Numbered from the stretch's first letter, positions 1 through 8,540 are shown. The stretch: 40,909 nucleotides of DNA from Desulfobacteraceae bacterium (GCA_013619155.1 JABXKT010000045.1:1-40909), one strand, 5' to 3'. Notes: generated from the letters alone by a model not told the origin. A program made the numbers and translations.

Positions 1-318
1 TTTTTGATGGGAGACGTCGGTTCCCGTTGTTTTGGGGATGGCTGATCCATTTTAGTTTTTTTGGGGGTGATTTTTCTTCCCCGAAGGGGAGATTTCTGGG
101 GCTGGCATGGGTTGGTTTGGATAGCTCACATAAAGAACCTGGCCCCCATGGGTGCGCTGGAATATCCATCACAAAATCAATCGATATCGGTCCCTTCAAA
201 AAATCGAACGAATAAGGCAGCCGGCTAACAGGTACGATACGGGAGAAGAGGGGGCCCCCACGTTTTTTAGCCCCCTCATATATTATATGAGTCGCATGAT
301 TAATTAAAATGGATAGAT
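1..318. other. Gene-free leading stretch
   Basis: I see no convincing gene here. A plus-strand open frame at 27-215 has low-complexity aromatic composition and no ribosome binding site. An 8-bp G/C stem (248-255 with 270-277) lies just downstream of the lutC stop and could act in termination, but no clear T-run follows it on the minus strand. Confidence 0.5.
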
Positions 319-981
319 TTAATCAATCACAAAGACGATGAGATCGGTGGGACCATGGACCCCAAACTGCAGGATGAGTTCGATGTCGGCTGTTTTCGAC
401 GGACCGGATATGAGAAGGCTGTTGGTGGGGGCCTTCTTGGCCCAATCGAGTTTTTTAATGGCCTCGGGAAAAGAGGTGAGGATCTCGGTGGCCTTGACCA
501 GGGCAATGTGGACCGGTGGCACCAGGGAGAGAAGACGCGGCTCTTCCCGGCTGGGCCAGAGAATCAGGGCGGCGGCCTCGGCAATACCCCCCATGGTGGT
601 GGTGATTCCGGCATTAATGCCGAAGAGTTCGTCCCGGAAGGACTCCACATCCTCGATCCAGGGAATAAGATCGGTGGGGTGGGGCTTCTCCTCCCAGCTC
701 TTTTCCAGCAGGGTACCGCACCAGCTCCCCTTCCCGTAGGCCATGGTGGCCATCTCCCGGGTTTTTAAGAGGTCTCTCAAGATCTCTACCCATCCATCTC
801 CCTGTACCCGGTAGACCTCCGAGCGCATCGCCTCCATGAGTTCGATGAAACGGGTGACCCGCTCTGCCGGTGCCAGGGAGGGCGGGACCCAGGGTTCAGC
901 CTTGGGTGTGTATGGCGCGATGGCGCCTGCATTTTTATAGAGACGTGAGAGAATCTGGGTTCGGGCAGACGGTCTACTCAT
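319..981 (-). CDS. lutC: LUD-domain protein, LutC-like
   Basis: A protein of about 220 residues with one LUD (lactate utilisation) domain, matching the size and layout of LutC, the third subunit of the LutABC L-lactate oxidation system. The segment INAGITTTMGGIAEA followed by PPVHIALV is the typical LUD core, and the same PPVHVALMG element occurs in LutB upstream. A longer open frame reaches 1029, but the ATG at 981 is preferred: it has AGGAGGG about 7 nt upstream and overlaps the lutB stop as ATGAGTAG, so the two genes are translationally coupled. It is the last gene of lutABC. Its biochemical role within the complex is known only in general terms for the family. Confidence 0.88.
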   Translation of the reverse strand: MSRPSARTQILSRLYKNAGAIAPYTPKAEPWVPPSLAPAERVTRFIELMEAMRSEVYRVQGDGWVEILRDLLKTREMATMAYGKGSWCGTLLEKSWEEKPHPTDLIPWIEDVESFRDELFGINAGITTTMGGIAEAAALILWPSREEPRLLSLVPPVHIALVKATEILTSFPEAIKKLDWAKKAPTNSLLISGPSKTADIELILQFGVHGPTDLIVFVID

Positions 982-2404
982 GGGAGATTCCCTCCTGTCG
1001 GATACGTTTTTTAAGGCTCTCTTTGGCAAAAATCGGTTTGGTGTGACTACGGGTCCACTTTTTTAAGGGGCCGACATTGGGAAGCAGCCACCCGGTGAGG
1101 CCCAGGATTTTTAACATAGCCCGGTTGAGGAGGGGAATGGTCTGACTGTAGCGCCACCCCTTCCAGATAAAGGATTCCAAGAGGTTTCGTTTGTATCCGT
1201 GTCCCGGAACGACCCCCACCCCTTTTTTCATATAGCTCTCGTCTCTTAGACGACGTATCAGTTCTGGAATGGGAATTTTTACGGGGCATACTTCGCTGCA
1301 GGCGTTGCAAAGCGAGGATGCGCTGGTCAATTCGCCATAGGTCTCGAGGCCTTCAAGCTGGGGCATGAGGATCTTCCCGATGGGGCCGGGATAGGTGGCG
1401 TTATAAGCGTGCCCCCCGATGCGGGTGTAGACCGGGCAGTGGTTGAGGCAGGTGCCGCAGCGGATGCATTGCAGGACCTTTCTCAGTTGGGGATCGGCCA
1501 GCATGCGGGAACGGCCGTTGTCCAGAATCACCAGATGCACTTCCGTGGGGCCATCTCGCTCCCCTTTTTTTCGGGGGCCATTGATCATATTAAAGTAGGT
1601 GGTGATGCGCTGGCCGGTGGCGGAGCCACAGAGGAGCCGGTACAAGGGGGGCACCTCATCGAGTTTTTCCACCACTTTTTCGAGTCCCATAAGGGCCACG
1701 TGCACCGGGGGCACCGTGGTGCACATGCGTCCGTTCCCCTCGTTCTCCACCAGACACAAGGTCCCGGTCTCGGCCACGGCAAAATTGACTCCGGAAAGTC
1801 CGATGTCGGCCGTCCGGTAGTGTTCACGAAGGATCTTCCGGGCTGTGGCCAGAAGGATATCTGTATCCTCGGTGTAGGAGGTACCGGGTATCTTCTCGGC
1901 AAATATTTTACCGATCTGCTTTCGGTTTTTATGAATGGCCGGCACGATGATATGGGAGGGGGGTTCGTTATTGAGCTGAATGATGAACTCCCCCAGATCG
2001 GTCTCTAAGGCCTCTTTTCCCCGGGCTGCCATAAAGGCGTTGAAGTGCATCTCTTCCGAGACCATGGATTTACCCTTCACCACCTTTTTTGCCCCGTGGG
2101 TATCCATGATGGAGAAGACAATGTGGTTGGCCTCTTCAGTGGTCTCCGCCCAATGGACGATAATACCATTTTGGGTGCAGCGCGCCTCCAGCTCTTCCAG
2201 GAGGCGGGGCAGGTGGGTGAGGCCCCGTGCCTTGATACGGCTGCCGATCTCTCGAAGGGCCTCGGTGGCCTCCGGATCGTCGAAGACGGCAAGACGCTTT
2301 TGGCGTAAGGTCTGTGTGGCAGAGGCGAGATTTTCCCGAAGCTGGATATCGGCCAGTGCCTTGACCGCTCCTCGTGCAAAATTGTATTTTTTTTCTTTAT
2401 CCAT
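974..2404 (-). CDS. lutB: LutB-like LUD and [4Fe-4S] protein
   Basis: A 476-residue iron-sulfur protein of the LutB/LldF type. The N-terminal 300 residues are a LUD domain (FAVAETGTLCLVENEGNGR, then PPVHVALMG). It is followed by two ferredoxin-type cysteine groups: CIRCGTCLNHCP at 313-324 and CNACSEVCP at 366-374. The C-terminal 100 residues are basic and helical. In characterised systems LutB works with LutA and LutC to oxidise L-lactate to pyruvate and pass electrons on. The start ATG overlaps the end of lutA by 8 nt (ATGGATAA), and its own stop overlaps lutC by 8 nt, so the three genes form a tightly coupled operon. The length is normal for the family. Confidence 0.93.
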   Translation of the reverse strand: MDKEKKYNFARGAVKALADIQLRENLASATQTLRQKRLAVFDDPEATEALREIGSRIKARGLTHLPRLLEELEARCTQNGIIVHWAETTEEANHIVFSIMDTHGAKKVVKGKSMVSEEMHFNAFMAARGKEALETDLGEFIIQLNNEPPSHIIVPAIHKNRKQIGKIFAEKIPGTSYTEDTDILLATARKILREHYRTADIGLSGVNFAVAETGTLCLVENEGNGRMCTTVPPVHVALMGLEKVVEKLDEVPPLYRLLCGSATGQRITTYFNMINGPRKKGERDGPTEVHLVILDNGRSRMLADPQLRKVLQCIRCGTCLNHCPVYTRIGGHAYNATYPGPIGKILMPQLEGLETYGELTSASSLCNACSEVCPVKIPIPELIRRLRDESYMKKGVGVVPGHGYKRNLLESFIWKGWRYSQTIPLLNRAMLKILGLTGWLLPNVGPLKKWTRSHTKPIFAKESLKKRIRQEGISHE

Positions 2405-3167
2405 GGATTCGCTCCAGTATGAATTCGGCGATATGATGGCCGGAGATCGGGTGCCTGCTCTTCTCCATATGGCCGCTGATATTCATCATGCAGCCGCAGT
2501 CTCCGGTGATGAAGGCCGAGGCGCCCGTGTCTTGAATATCGCGCACCTTATCTTTGACCATGGCCGCCGAAATTTCCGGGCGCTTCACCGAGAAGGTGCC
2601 ACCAAATCCGCAGCACTCATGTTCATTTGTGAGTTCCACCAGGGTAACATTGGCCAGCTGTTTGAGAAGAAATTTGCTGTCTTCGGTGCAGACCATCTCC
2701 CGTCGGGCGTGGCAGGAGCTGTGCCAAGTGAGGGTGATGGGAGGCCCCTTGTCGACATAGGTGGCGTTTAAGCTGTGGCGTAAAAAGGAGGTGAGCTCGA
2801 AGATGCGCTGGGAGAAACGTTTCACCTCAAAGTACTCGGGCTCGTGTTCGAATAGGAGGGGGTAGTGAACGCGCATCATTCCGGCGCAGGAGCCTGAGGG
2901 CACCACGATGGGTGCATCGCTGCCGGAGAAGGCTTTGACCTGGGCCAGAGCCACGGCTCGGGCCTCATCGGGAAATCCGGAGTTGTAAGCGGGCTGGCCA
3001 CAGCAAGATTGCCCGCTGGGGTAGATTACCTCTACCCCTTCACGTTGGAGGAGGCGGATGCCTGCAAGGCCTGCTTCGGGATAGATCATGTCCGATAGGC
3101 AGGTACCAAAATAGTAAACCGTTGAGGGAGCTTGGGGGAAATCGGTCATGGGGGAGTCCTGTGCCAT
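2397..3167 (-). CDS. lutA: LutA-like CCG-domain (Fe-S) oxidoreductase subunit
   Basis: A 256-residue protein with two cysteine-rich CCG modules: C23, SCCG at 54-57 and SC at 93-94 in the first; C152, ECCGFGG at 184-190 and GDCGC at 222-226 in the second. This is the LutA/LldE pattern, homologous to the C-terminal half of HdrD-type proteins. It probably helps bind Fe-S clusters and relay electrons from lactate oxidation. The start is uncertain: the first ATG (3167) and a second at 3149 both lack a strong ribosome binding site, with AGGA about 9 nt before the second. It leads the lutABC operon, 265 nt after the CoA-transferase gene. No separate promoter was identified, so cotranscription with the upstream 4-hydroxybutyrate genes is possible. 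Confidence 0.9.
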   Translation of the reverse strand: MAQDSPMTDFPQAPSTVYYFGTCLSDMIYPEAGLAGIRLLQREGVEVIYPSGQSCCGQPAYNSGFPDEARAVALAQVKAFSGSDAPIVVPSGSCAGMMRVHYPLLFEHEPEYFEVKRFSQRIFELTSFLRHSLNATYVDKGPPITLTWHSSCHARREMVCTEDSKFLLKQLANVTLVELTNEHECCGFGGTFSVKRPEISAAMVKDKVRDIQDTGASAFITGDCGCMMNISGHMEKSRHPISGHHIAEFILERIHG

Positions 3168-3432
3168 TTACGATACGTTTGACAAAAATGAGGGGGGAAT
3201 CCTAATTACCGTCAAAACAAAAATCAACCGGAGAAGGTGAGGGCATATGTGAATCGCAGGGCAGGGGGCGACGGAAAGCAGGATGAGCCGAAATTCAATG
3301 GTTTATTATGCAGGATGGGAAAGGGGGTGTCAATGTGGCGAGCCCTTCGATGGGGCCATCGCCACCCGCATCGATATGCCGTGGGAGCATGGGGTGGTTG
3401 GATGGCCCGGATTTTATATGAGGGTCAAGAAT

Positions 3433-4728
3433 TTATCTTTGGTAGATCTCTTCGAATTCATACCAGAGGGTATCGCGGAATTCGGGGGCGGATATCTCGA
3501 TGAGCGCCTTGGCCCTTTGGATAATGGATTTTCCCGTGAGATGGGCCAGGCCATATTCGGTGACGATATAATCCACATCGTTTCTCGAGGTGGAGACGGC
3601 CTGCCCTGGGGCCAGGGTGCTGACGATGCGTGACAGGGTCCCTTTTTTTGCCGTGGCGGGCATGGCAATGATGCTGCGACCGTTTTTGGAACGTCGGGCC
3701 CCGCGGATAAAATCGACCTGTCCGCCGACACCGGAGAACTGATGGGCCCCCATGCTGTCGGCGGCGACCTGACCGAGAAGATCCACGGCGATGGCCGAGT
3801 TGATGGAGGCCATATTATCGTTTTGCGCCACCACAAAGGGGTCGTTGACGTAATCCACCGGATGCATCTCCACCATAGAGTTCTCATGGAGCCATCGATA
3901 AAAGGTGTGAGAGCCCATGGCAAAGGTGATGATGATTTTCCCCGGGTGGCGGTTTTTGCATCGGCCATTAATCACACCCGCCTCCACCAGGGACATCACT
4001 CCGTCGGAGATCATCTCCGAGTGAATACCCAGATCTTTCTTATCCCCTAAAAAAGTGAGGACGGCATCGGGAATGGCCCCGATACCGAGTTGCAGGCAAT
4101 CCCCATCTTGGATTAGGCTGGCCACGTGGGCACCGATGGCTTTTTCCACCTCGCCGATGTGTGGGGGGGGCAACTCAATCATCTCTCGATCGCTCTTGAC
4201 GAAAAAATCGATATCTGAGGCATGAAGAAAGGCGTTACCGCCGATTCTTGGCATATGGGGAGAGACTTCTGCGATGACAATCTTTGCCGACAAGGCCGCC
4301 TCCATGGTGTAGTCCACGGAGATTCCAAGGCTCATATTGCCCATTTTGTCGGGTTCTGAGACGGTGACGAGGGCCACATCCACGGGCAGGTGGCCGTCCC
4401 GGAAGAGACGGGGGATTTCACTGAAAAAACAGGAGGTAAAGTCTGCCCGGCCCTGGGAAATGGCTTTACGGGAGCCCGCCCCGGCAAAGATGGAGTTGTG
4501 ACGAAAATTTTTTTCGTACTCCGGCTGGCAGTAGGCACTCTTGCCCATGGAGACCATATGAACGATCTCGACACCTTCAAGCTCTTCGGCTCGTTCGACG
4601 AGGGCATCCAGGATAGGCTCGGGGGAGCCGCAGGCGTGCCCCGCCACGACCCGATCTCCAGATGCTATTTTTTGGGCGGCCTCCCCAAGGGTGATCTGCC
4701 GACGTGTGTAATGTGCCTTCCAGTTCAT
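3433..4728 (-). CDS. abfT: 4-Hydroxybutyrate/acetate CoA-transferase family protein
   Basis: A 431-residue member of the acetyl-CoA hydrolase/transferase family (Cat1/Cat2/AbfT type). It would activate 4-hydroxybutyrate with CoA from acetyl-CoA or another acyl-CoA. The segment LGIHSEMISDG places the expected catalytic glutamate at residue 238, the same number as in the Clostridium aminobutyricum enzyme. The C-terminal GVGGQVDFIRGA loop is also typical. The start has AAGGAG about 5 nt upstream. The gene lies 9 nt after the CGGC-motif gene and in the same operon as 4-hydroxybutyryl-CoA dehydratase, which supports the 4-hydroxybutyrate assignment over a generic acetate:succinate CoA-transferase. 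Substrate specificity cannot be read from the sequence alone. Confidence 0.85.
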   Translation of the reverse strand: MNWKAHYTRRQITLGEAAQKIASGDRVVAGHACGSPEPILDALVERAEELEGVEIVHMVSMGKSAYCQPEYEKNFRHNSIFAGAGSRKAISQGRADFTSCFFSEIPRLFRDGHLPVDVALVTVSEPDKMGNMSLGISVDYTMEAALSAKIVIAEVSPHMPRIGGNAFLHASDIDFFVKSDREMIELPPPHIGEVEKAIGAHVASLIQDGDCLQLGIGAIPDAVLTFLGDKKDLGIHSEMISDGVMSLVEAGVINGRCKNRHPGKIIITFAMGSHTFYRWLHENSMVEMHPVDYVNDPFVVAQNDNMASINSAIAVDLLGQVAADSMGAHQFSGVGGQVDFIRGARRSKNGRSIIAMPATAKKGTLSRIVSTLAPGQAVSTSRNDVDYIVTEYGLAHLTGKSIIQRAKALIEISAPEFRDTLWYEFEEIYQR

Positions 4729-4737
4729 CTGCTCTCC

Positions 4738-5070
4738 TTAAAATAATTTCGCCACTAAAAGTGGGCTCCCGGTCAAATCGCGGTACGGGTTCGCTCTCAT
4801 GTCATCTATAAAAAGGCGGGCATCGGCCTCGGATCGGATCCGGAGGATGGGAAGGGGCTCAAAAGTAGCGGTATCCGCACACGAGGTGGGACAGCCCGCC
4901 ACGATGAGCACGGCGTCCAGATTCTCCGCTTCATATGAGAGCAGGATAACCGCTTCTGCGAGCATTTTTTTTAAGACCCCGACCTGCTCTACCCGGTCGT
5001 AGCGGGGGGCACACCCCCCGCAGTATTTGAGACCGATGCGCCAGGCTCTCCCTGGCGCGAGACGAGTCAT
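4738..5070 (-). CDS. Small CGGC-motif protein of unknown function
   Basis: A protein of about 110 residues carrying GLKYCGGCAPRYDRV near the N-terminus and VAGCPTSCAD in the middle. The four cysteines in two pairs suggest a metal or Fe-S site, though no named family is confidently recognised. I choose the ATG at 5070, which overlaps the dehydratase stop as TGATG; a GTG directly before it (5073) is an alternative. It lies between the 4-hydroxybutyryl-CoA dehydratase and CoA-transferase genes with only a 9-nt gap to the latter. It is therefore translationally coupled to both and may be an accessory or maturation factor. That role is inferred from position only. Confidence 0.75.
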   Translation of the reverse strand: MTRLAPGRAWRIGLKYCGGCAPRYDRVEQVGVLKKMLAEAVILLSYEAENLDAVLIVAGCPTSCADTATFEPLPILRIRSEADARLFIDDMRANPYRDLTGSPLLVAKLF

Positions 5071-6515
5071 CACTCTTTTGTAATGCCGCAGAGGCGTTTG
5101 GCCACTTTTTGCTTCTGCTTCAAGTCGATCAGGCGAGAGATCATGATGCGCTGGGCCTGGGGCGAGCCGGCACCGTGCATGGATTCGGTGAGGTACCCCA
5201 CGGCGGCGGTGCCAAGGGTGATGTTCTCAATGAGACGCAGCATGCGCATGCGATCCTCGGTGGGGACGGTGTTATCCCCTTTAAAGTATTTTTGTACCCA
5301 TTTTCCCACCTCGGCAGATCGCAGATCCTCTTCGGAGGGGAGGGTCACCATAAGGCCCCCGGCAATATCCTGGGCGAGCCGTGCGATTTCATAGGGGAAA
5401 CGCGTGACGTTTTGCTTGCAGACGTTGGCCAAGAGGGTGTTGACAAGGTAGGTTCCGGACTCCTCCTGATGGCCTTCGGTGGCACAGGCGATGGAGCCGC
5501 AGAAGAGGGTTTCGTTGAGATGATTCATCTCGATGATCTTGTCCTTGACGTGGGAGGCCTTCTGGGCGCCGTTGAACTCTGCGATGGTTTGGGTGGCCCC
5601 GATGAGAACGTCCCCGACGCCGGCCTTACAGGCGTAGCTCTGACGATGGTAGGAGGCAAACTGTTCCACCAGCTGTCCGGCAAAATCCCACTCCTTATAC
5701 ATGAAGATGCGGTCCCAGGGGACGAAGACATCATCGAAGACCACGAGGGCCTCGTGGCCACCGTAGAGAACGTTGCCCCGGTCGATGGTCCCCTCTTCAC
5801 TTTTTCGTGTGTCACAGGACTGGCGGCCCATGATGTAGGTGATGCCCTCGGCATCGCTGGGAAGGGCAAAGCTGATGGCGTAATCTTTATCCTCTTCGCG
5901 CATGGCGATGGTGGGCATGATGATGATCTCGTGGGAGTTCACCGCACCGGTCTGATGGGCCTTGGCACCCCGAACCACGATGCCATCATCTCTCTCTTCC
6001 ACCACGTGGAGGAACATATCGGGATCGGCCTGTTTGTGGGGCGGCAGGCTGCGATCGCCCTTGGGGTCGGTCATGGCCCCGTCACAGACCAGGTCGTTCT
6101 CCTGGACAAACTCAAGGTAGGCCAGGAAACGTTTATTATAATCGGTACCGTATTTGGCATCGATATCGAAGGTGGTCATGGAGAGGGCGTTCATGGCGTC
6201 CATCCCCACGCACCGCTGAAAGCAGCAGCCGGTGAGAGAACCCAGAAGGCGGCACATCTTGGTCTTCTTGACCAGGTCTTCGGTGCTTTGATGAATATGG
6301 GTGAATCGGTTGATCTTCTTTCCGGTAATATGGCTCGTGGCGGTGATGAGATCTTCGTATTCAGCCATGTGGGCACACTCGTAGGTGGCGGCAACGGCAT
6401 TCATGGAGGGACGGATGATGGGGTCGTCCACCACATTGGTGACTTTTTTACCGAACTGATACACATTCAGATTGAGCTGCCTTAGACTCTCTTCATATTC
6501 TGCTGCGGTTTTCAT
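5070..6515 (-). CDS. abfD: 4-Hydroxybutyryl-CoA dehydratase family protein
   Basis: A 481-residue flavin/[4Fe-4S] enzyme of the 4-hydroxybutyryl-CoA dehydratase family, which converts 4-hydroxybutyryl-CoA to crotonyl-CoA by a radical route. The cluster ligands of the clostridial enzyme (C99, C103, H292, C299) correspond to C98, C102, H290 and C296 here. Neighbouring active-site residues are also present: Q100, T189, E255, Y294, K297, and a late glutamate in YLTESMHGAGSPQAQR. The cysteines separate it from the HpaB flavin monooxygenases of the same fold. The histidine-to-third-cysteine spacing is one residue shorter than the published numbering implies. The start has AAAGGAG about 9 nt upstream. 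It is first gene of an operon preceded by a sigma-54-like promoter and three dyads. Confidence 0.9.
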   Translation of the reverse strand: MKTAAEYEESLRQLNLNVYQFGKKVTNVVDDPIIRPSMNAVAATYECAHMAEYEDLITATSHITGKKINRFTHIHQSTEDLVKKTKMCRLLGSLTGCCFQRCVGMDAMNALSMTTFDIDAKYGTDYNKRFLAYLEFVQENDLVCDGAMTDPKGDRSLPPHKQADPDMFLHVVEERDDGIVVRGAKAHQTGAVNSHEIIIMPTIAMREEDKDYAISFALPSDAEGITYIMGRQSCDTRKSEEGTIDRGNVLYGGHEALVVFDDVFVPWDRIFMYKEWDFAGQLVEQFASYHRQSYACKAGVGDVLIGATQTIAEFNGAQKASHVKDKIIEMNHLNETLFCGSIACATEGHQEESGTYLVNTLLANVCKQNVTRFPYEIARLAQDIAGGLMVTLPSEEDLRSAEVGKWVQKYFKGDNTVPTEDRMRMLRLIENITLGTAAVGYLTESMHGAGSPQAQRIMISRLIDLKQKQKVAKRLCGITKE

Positions 6516-6624
6516 CTGGCGTACTCCTTTTACTTTAATGGATGGAACGGTCTACAATTAGGGCCTTAACAAGGGTTTGAATGGGGTGAAAGCCGGCCAT
6601 CCAAAATAACTGATTTGAAGTAAT

Positions 6625-6641
6625 TCCAAGAAACGTGCCAG
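6625..6641 (-). promoter_or_regulatory. Sigma-54-like promoter of the abfD operon
   Basis: On the minus strand the sequence reads CTGGCACGTTTCTTGGA. The -24 half (TGGCACG) is a perfect sigma-54 match. The -12 half is TTGG in place of TTGC, a mismatch at a usually conserved base. The predicted start lies about 100 nt before the abfD ATG. Three CGATGC-N6-GCATCG dyads lie 130-240 bp upstream, the usual place for activator sites. Confidence 0.5.
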
Positions 6642-6771
6642 GGTGTGAGATTTTATAATAAAAAAGAGAGATCCGCTGTTATTGCCTATGATATCAATGC
6701 TGTGCTCTTTTTGTGGGCCACTCTACCCGCGTGGCAGGCATGGGATGGGTCTATGGGAGCGGCGCGGTCTG

Positions 6772-6789
6772 TGATGCGTTTCGGCATCG
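6772..6789. promoter_or_regulatory. Activator dyad, abfD site 1
   Basis: TGATGC-GTTTCG-GCATCG, one mismatch from a perfect CGATGC-N6-GCATCG dyad. It is the promoter-proximal member of three such sites upstream of abfD and corresponds to the site at 10365-10382 before the permease gene. Confidence 0.65.
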
Positions 6790-6841
6790 GCAAGGGATGC
6801 TTTCTGTATGAAAAGGGGCGGAAATAAAAGGGTTGGAGGCG

Positions 6842-6877
6842 AGATGCAGGGCTGCATTGCGATGCCATGATGCATCG
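6842..6877. promoter_or_regulatory. Tandem activator dyads, abfD sites 2 and 3
   Basis: Two directly abutting dyads: AGATGC-AGGGCT-GCATTG (6842-6859, degenerate) and CGATGC-CATGAT-GCATCG (6860-6877, perfect). A similar pair of one perfect and one degenerate copy lies at 10458-10496 upstream of the permease promoter. Confidence 0.65.
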
Positions 6878-6991
6878 ACGGGGTGTTTTTATGCCGTGGA
6901 CGGGCCTTTGGAAGCGTTAAGAATTCTTAAAAAGGTAAGGGCTCTGGCAAAAAATAGATAAACAGACTTCATAAGAATACCGCAAAAATGT

Positions 6992-7239
6992 GCCTCCGAC
7001 GGCGAGGTGTGCCACCTCGAAAGCAGGTAGCGCTTGCGCTTTACCCCTCGTGCCTCGGGGCAAATCACATCCGCCTTTGATTCTTTTCGTTCAATCGAAG
7101 TGATTTACCGAAACCGGTCTTTATAAAATCAGGCAAAAGGTTGCCAAACAATCTTTTTATAGTGACTGTGACGAGCCTTTAGCCCCTCACAGTCACAAAC
7201 CTGGGGTCCTCAGGGGCCAGTCCCTGGGCGCCGGAGGCC
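6992..7239. repeat. Dispersed repeat, composite of B and A modules
   Basis: A type B module (6992 to about 7128, GCCTCCG end, CGAGGTG/CACCTCG hairpin, CCCCTCGTGCCTCGGGG core) runs into a type A module (7132-7239). The long A hairpin, GTGACTGTGA paired with TCACAGTCAC, has decayed next to its loop. It fills much of the gap between abfD and the small membrane protein gene. Confidence 0.8.
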
Positions 7240-7386
7240 TTTTTTGGCCTATTTTGACCAAGAGGGCAGGCTTTTGCCTGGTTTGAAAGGAAACGTCGTT
7301 TTTTTACGGACGGGGTTTTGGTGTAGATATCATCAAAGGAGGGGAGAAGGGGCCGAAGGGCCCCCTTCTTAAAATGGCGGTATTTT

Positions 7387-7776
7387 TTATCGAAGGCCCT
7401 TCACGGAAAAAGGGGTGCTCTCTTCATCTTTTGTTTGAACGATGGATATGATCATACATAGTGCTGTCAGGAGAAAGAGGGGGCTGGTCATACAGGCGGT
7501 GATGAGGGGTGAGGAGAGGGGGCCATGAACGAGAAGAGCGGCCTGGCGGACAGCGATAAGAGCCATCATGAGGGAGATCAGGGCGCAGCCAATGGCCCCC
7601 TTTCGCTGATCTGAAAAGGCCAGAATGGCTGAGAGGAAGAGCAGGCTGATATTGATCAGCGACAGATTGTGGGTGATCAATATGCCATGGCCAAGATCGA
7701 TGCTCCAGGCGGCGATGAGACTCGCATGGGCCATCTTCTTGGAGCGGCTGGACGGGAGGCGGTACGGGGTATTCAT
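7387..7776 (-). CDS. Small membrane protein, function unknown
   Basis: A 129-residue protein with about three to four hydrophobic segments (around ILITHNLSLINISLLFLSAI, GCALISLMMALIAV and the FLLTALCMIISIV stretch) and short charged ends. No family was recognised. The open frame extends to 7863, but that would overlap the upstream gene by more than 60 nt. The ATG at 7776 has AAGGA about 9 nt upstream and leaves a 23-nt gap, so it is preferred. It follows the NERD-like gene and the two are probably cotranscribed. Confidence 0.65.
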   Translation of the reverse strand: MNTPYRLPSSRSKKMAHASLIAAWSIDLGHGILITHNLSLINISLLFLSAILAFSDQRKGAIGCALISLMMALIAVRQAALLVHGPLSSPLITACMTSPLFLLTALCMIISIVQTKDEESTPFSVKGLR

Positions 7777-7799
7777 AGGTATATTCCTTCTTTTTTCGA

Positions 7800-8510
7800 T
7801 CAGGCGGTGTACCGCTTCAGGATATAGGCAGAGATCGAGTCGATCATCTCCCGTGAGAGGCACTCTTCCCGCCCTTGTTCTATATGAACCGCAAGGGCCT
7901 GGGACGAGATGACGGCCATGCCATCCACGCTCTTCATGGATCCCGGATGCCCGCCGTGGGGGACGATGACCGGAAACGGCATCACCGTCTCACCCCATCC
8001 CTTGTCGATGATAATATTGAGGAGATGACAGATACGCCAGGTGTTTGAGCATAAACTCTCCAGGGGCGTCTCCCCCGCGTGGAGGTGTCTTCCCCTCATC
8101 TCAAGGGGCCCCTCTCTCCGCACACGGCCCAGGACAAAGAGTCCCCATGGGGAGACCACGAGATGATCGATGCGAAAGAGTTCTACGGTGAGGTTGTTGA
8201 AGACGTAGCATCGGTCGCTGAGCTGGTCCAATTGATGGATGATGGATGTCTCTTCGCTCACCGCGACTTGAAAGCGGGTCGGGTTAATGAGCATGGTCAG
8301 GGCCAAGGGGTTGGCCTTAAAGGAGATGAAGGCGATAAGTGCCGTGCAGGCGATGGTGATACAGGCGATGGTGCCTATCTCGGCCATGGGATCTTCGGAG
8401 GTGCCGATCATCATGCCTAAAAGGACCACGCTTACGGTCACCATGAGGAAAAGATGACGGGTGATCCTCTGCTTGAGTCCGTCGACGGGATTGCCCTGCA
8501 TGTAAGCCAT
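7800..8510 (-). CDS. Membrane-anchored NERD-like domain protein
   Basis: A 236-residue protein with two hydrophobic helices in the first 65 residues, followed by a NERD (nuclease-related) domain. The diagnostic segment is YVFNNLTVELFRIDHLVVSP then WGLFVLGRVRREG (about 102-134), which matches the NERD pattern of an RIDHLVV strand followed by a G-x-FV strand. In active NERD proteins this second strand normally carries an E-x-K pair; here the region reads LGRVRRE, so nuclease activity is doubtful. The start ATG has AGGAG about 8 nt upstream. It lies 93 nt after the permease gene, behind a strong terminator, so it may be transcribed by readthrough or from its own promoter. Confidence 0.6.
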   Translation of the reverse strand: MAYMQGNPVDGLKQRITRHLFLMVTVSVVLLGMMIGTSEDPMAEIGTIACITIACTALIAFISFKANPLALTMLINPTRFQVAVSEETSIIHQLDQLSDRCYVFNNLTVELFRIDHLVVSPWGLFVLGRVRREGPLEMRGRHLHAGETPLESLCSNTWRICHLLNIIIDKGWGETVMPFPVIVPHGGHPGSMKSVDGMAVISSQALAVHIEQGREECLSREMIDSISAYILKRYTA

Positions 8511-8540
8511 GGCGTGAACTCCTAAAATAGGGTGGGTTTA

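Noticed and set aside
1409..2771. Long plus-strand frames opposite lutA and lutB
   Set aside because: They are shadows of the minus-strand lut genes, with no ribosome binding sites and no recognisable domains.
3168..3432. A sigma-54 promoter or activator dyad before lutA
   Set aside because: TGGCAC is present on the minus strand near 3160, but no TTGC lies at the right distance, and no CGATGC-N6-GCATCG dyad was found.
5109..6485. A 458-codon plus-strand frame opposite abfD
   Set aside because: It is antisense to a well-supported enzyme with all active-site residues. Its glycine/histidine/valine-rich sequence is typical of the complement of a GC-biased gene.
6992..7128. B modules as a riboswitch class
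   Set aside because: They occur in both orientations, before, after and between unrelated genes, so a cis-regulatory ligand sensor is unlikely.
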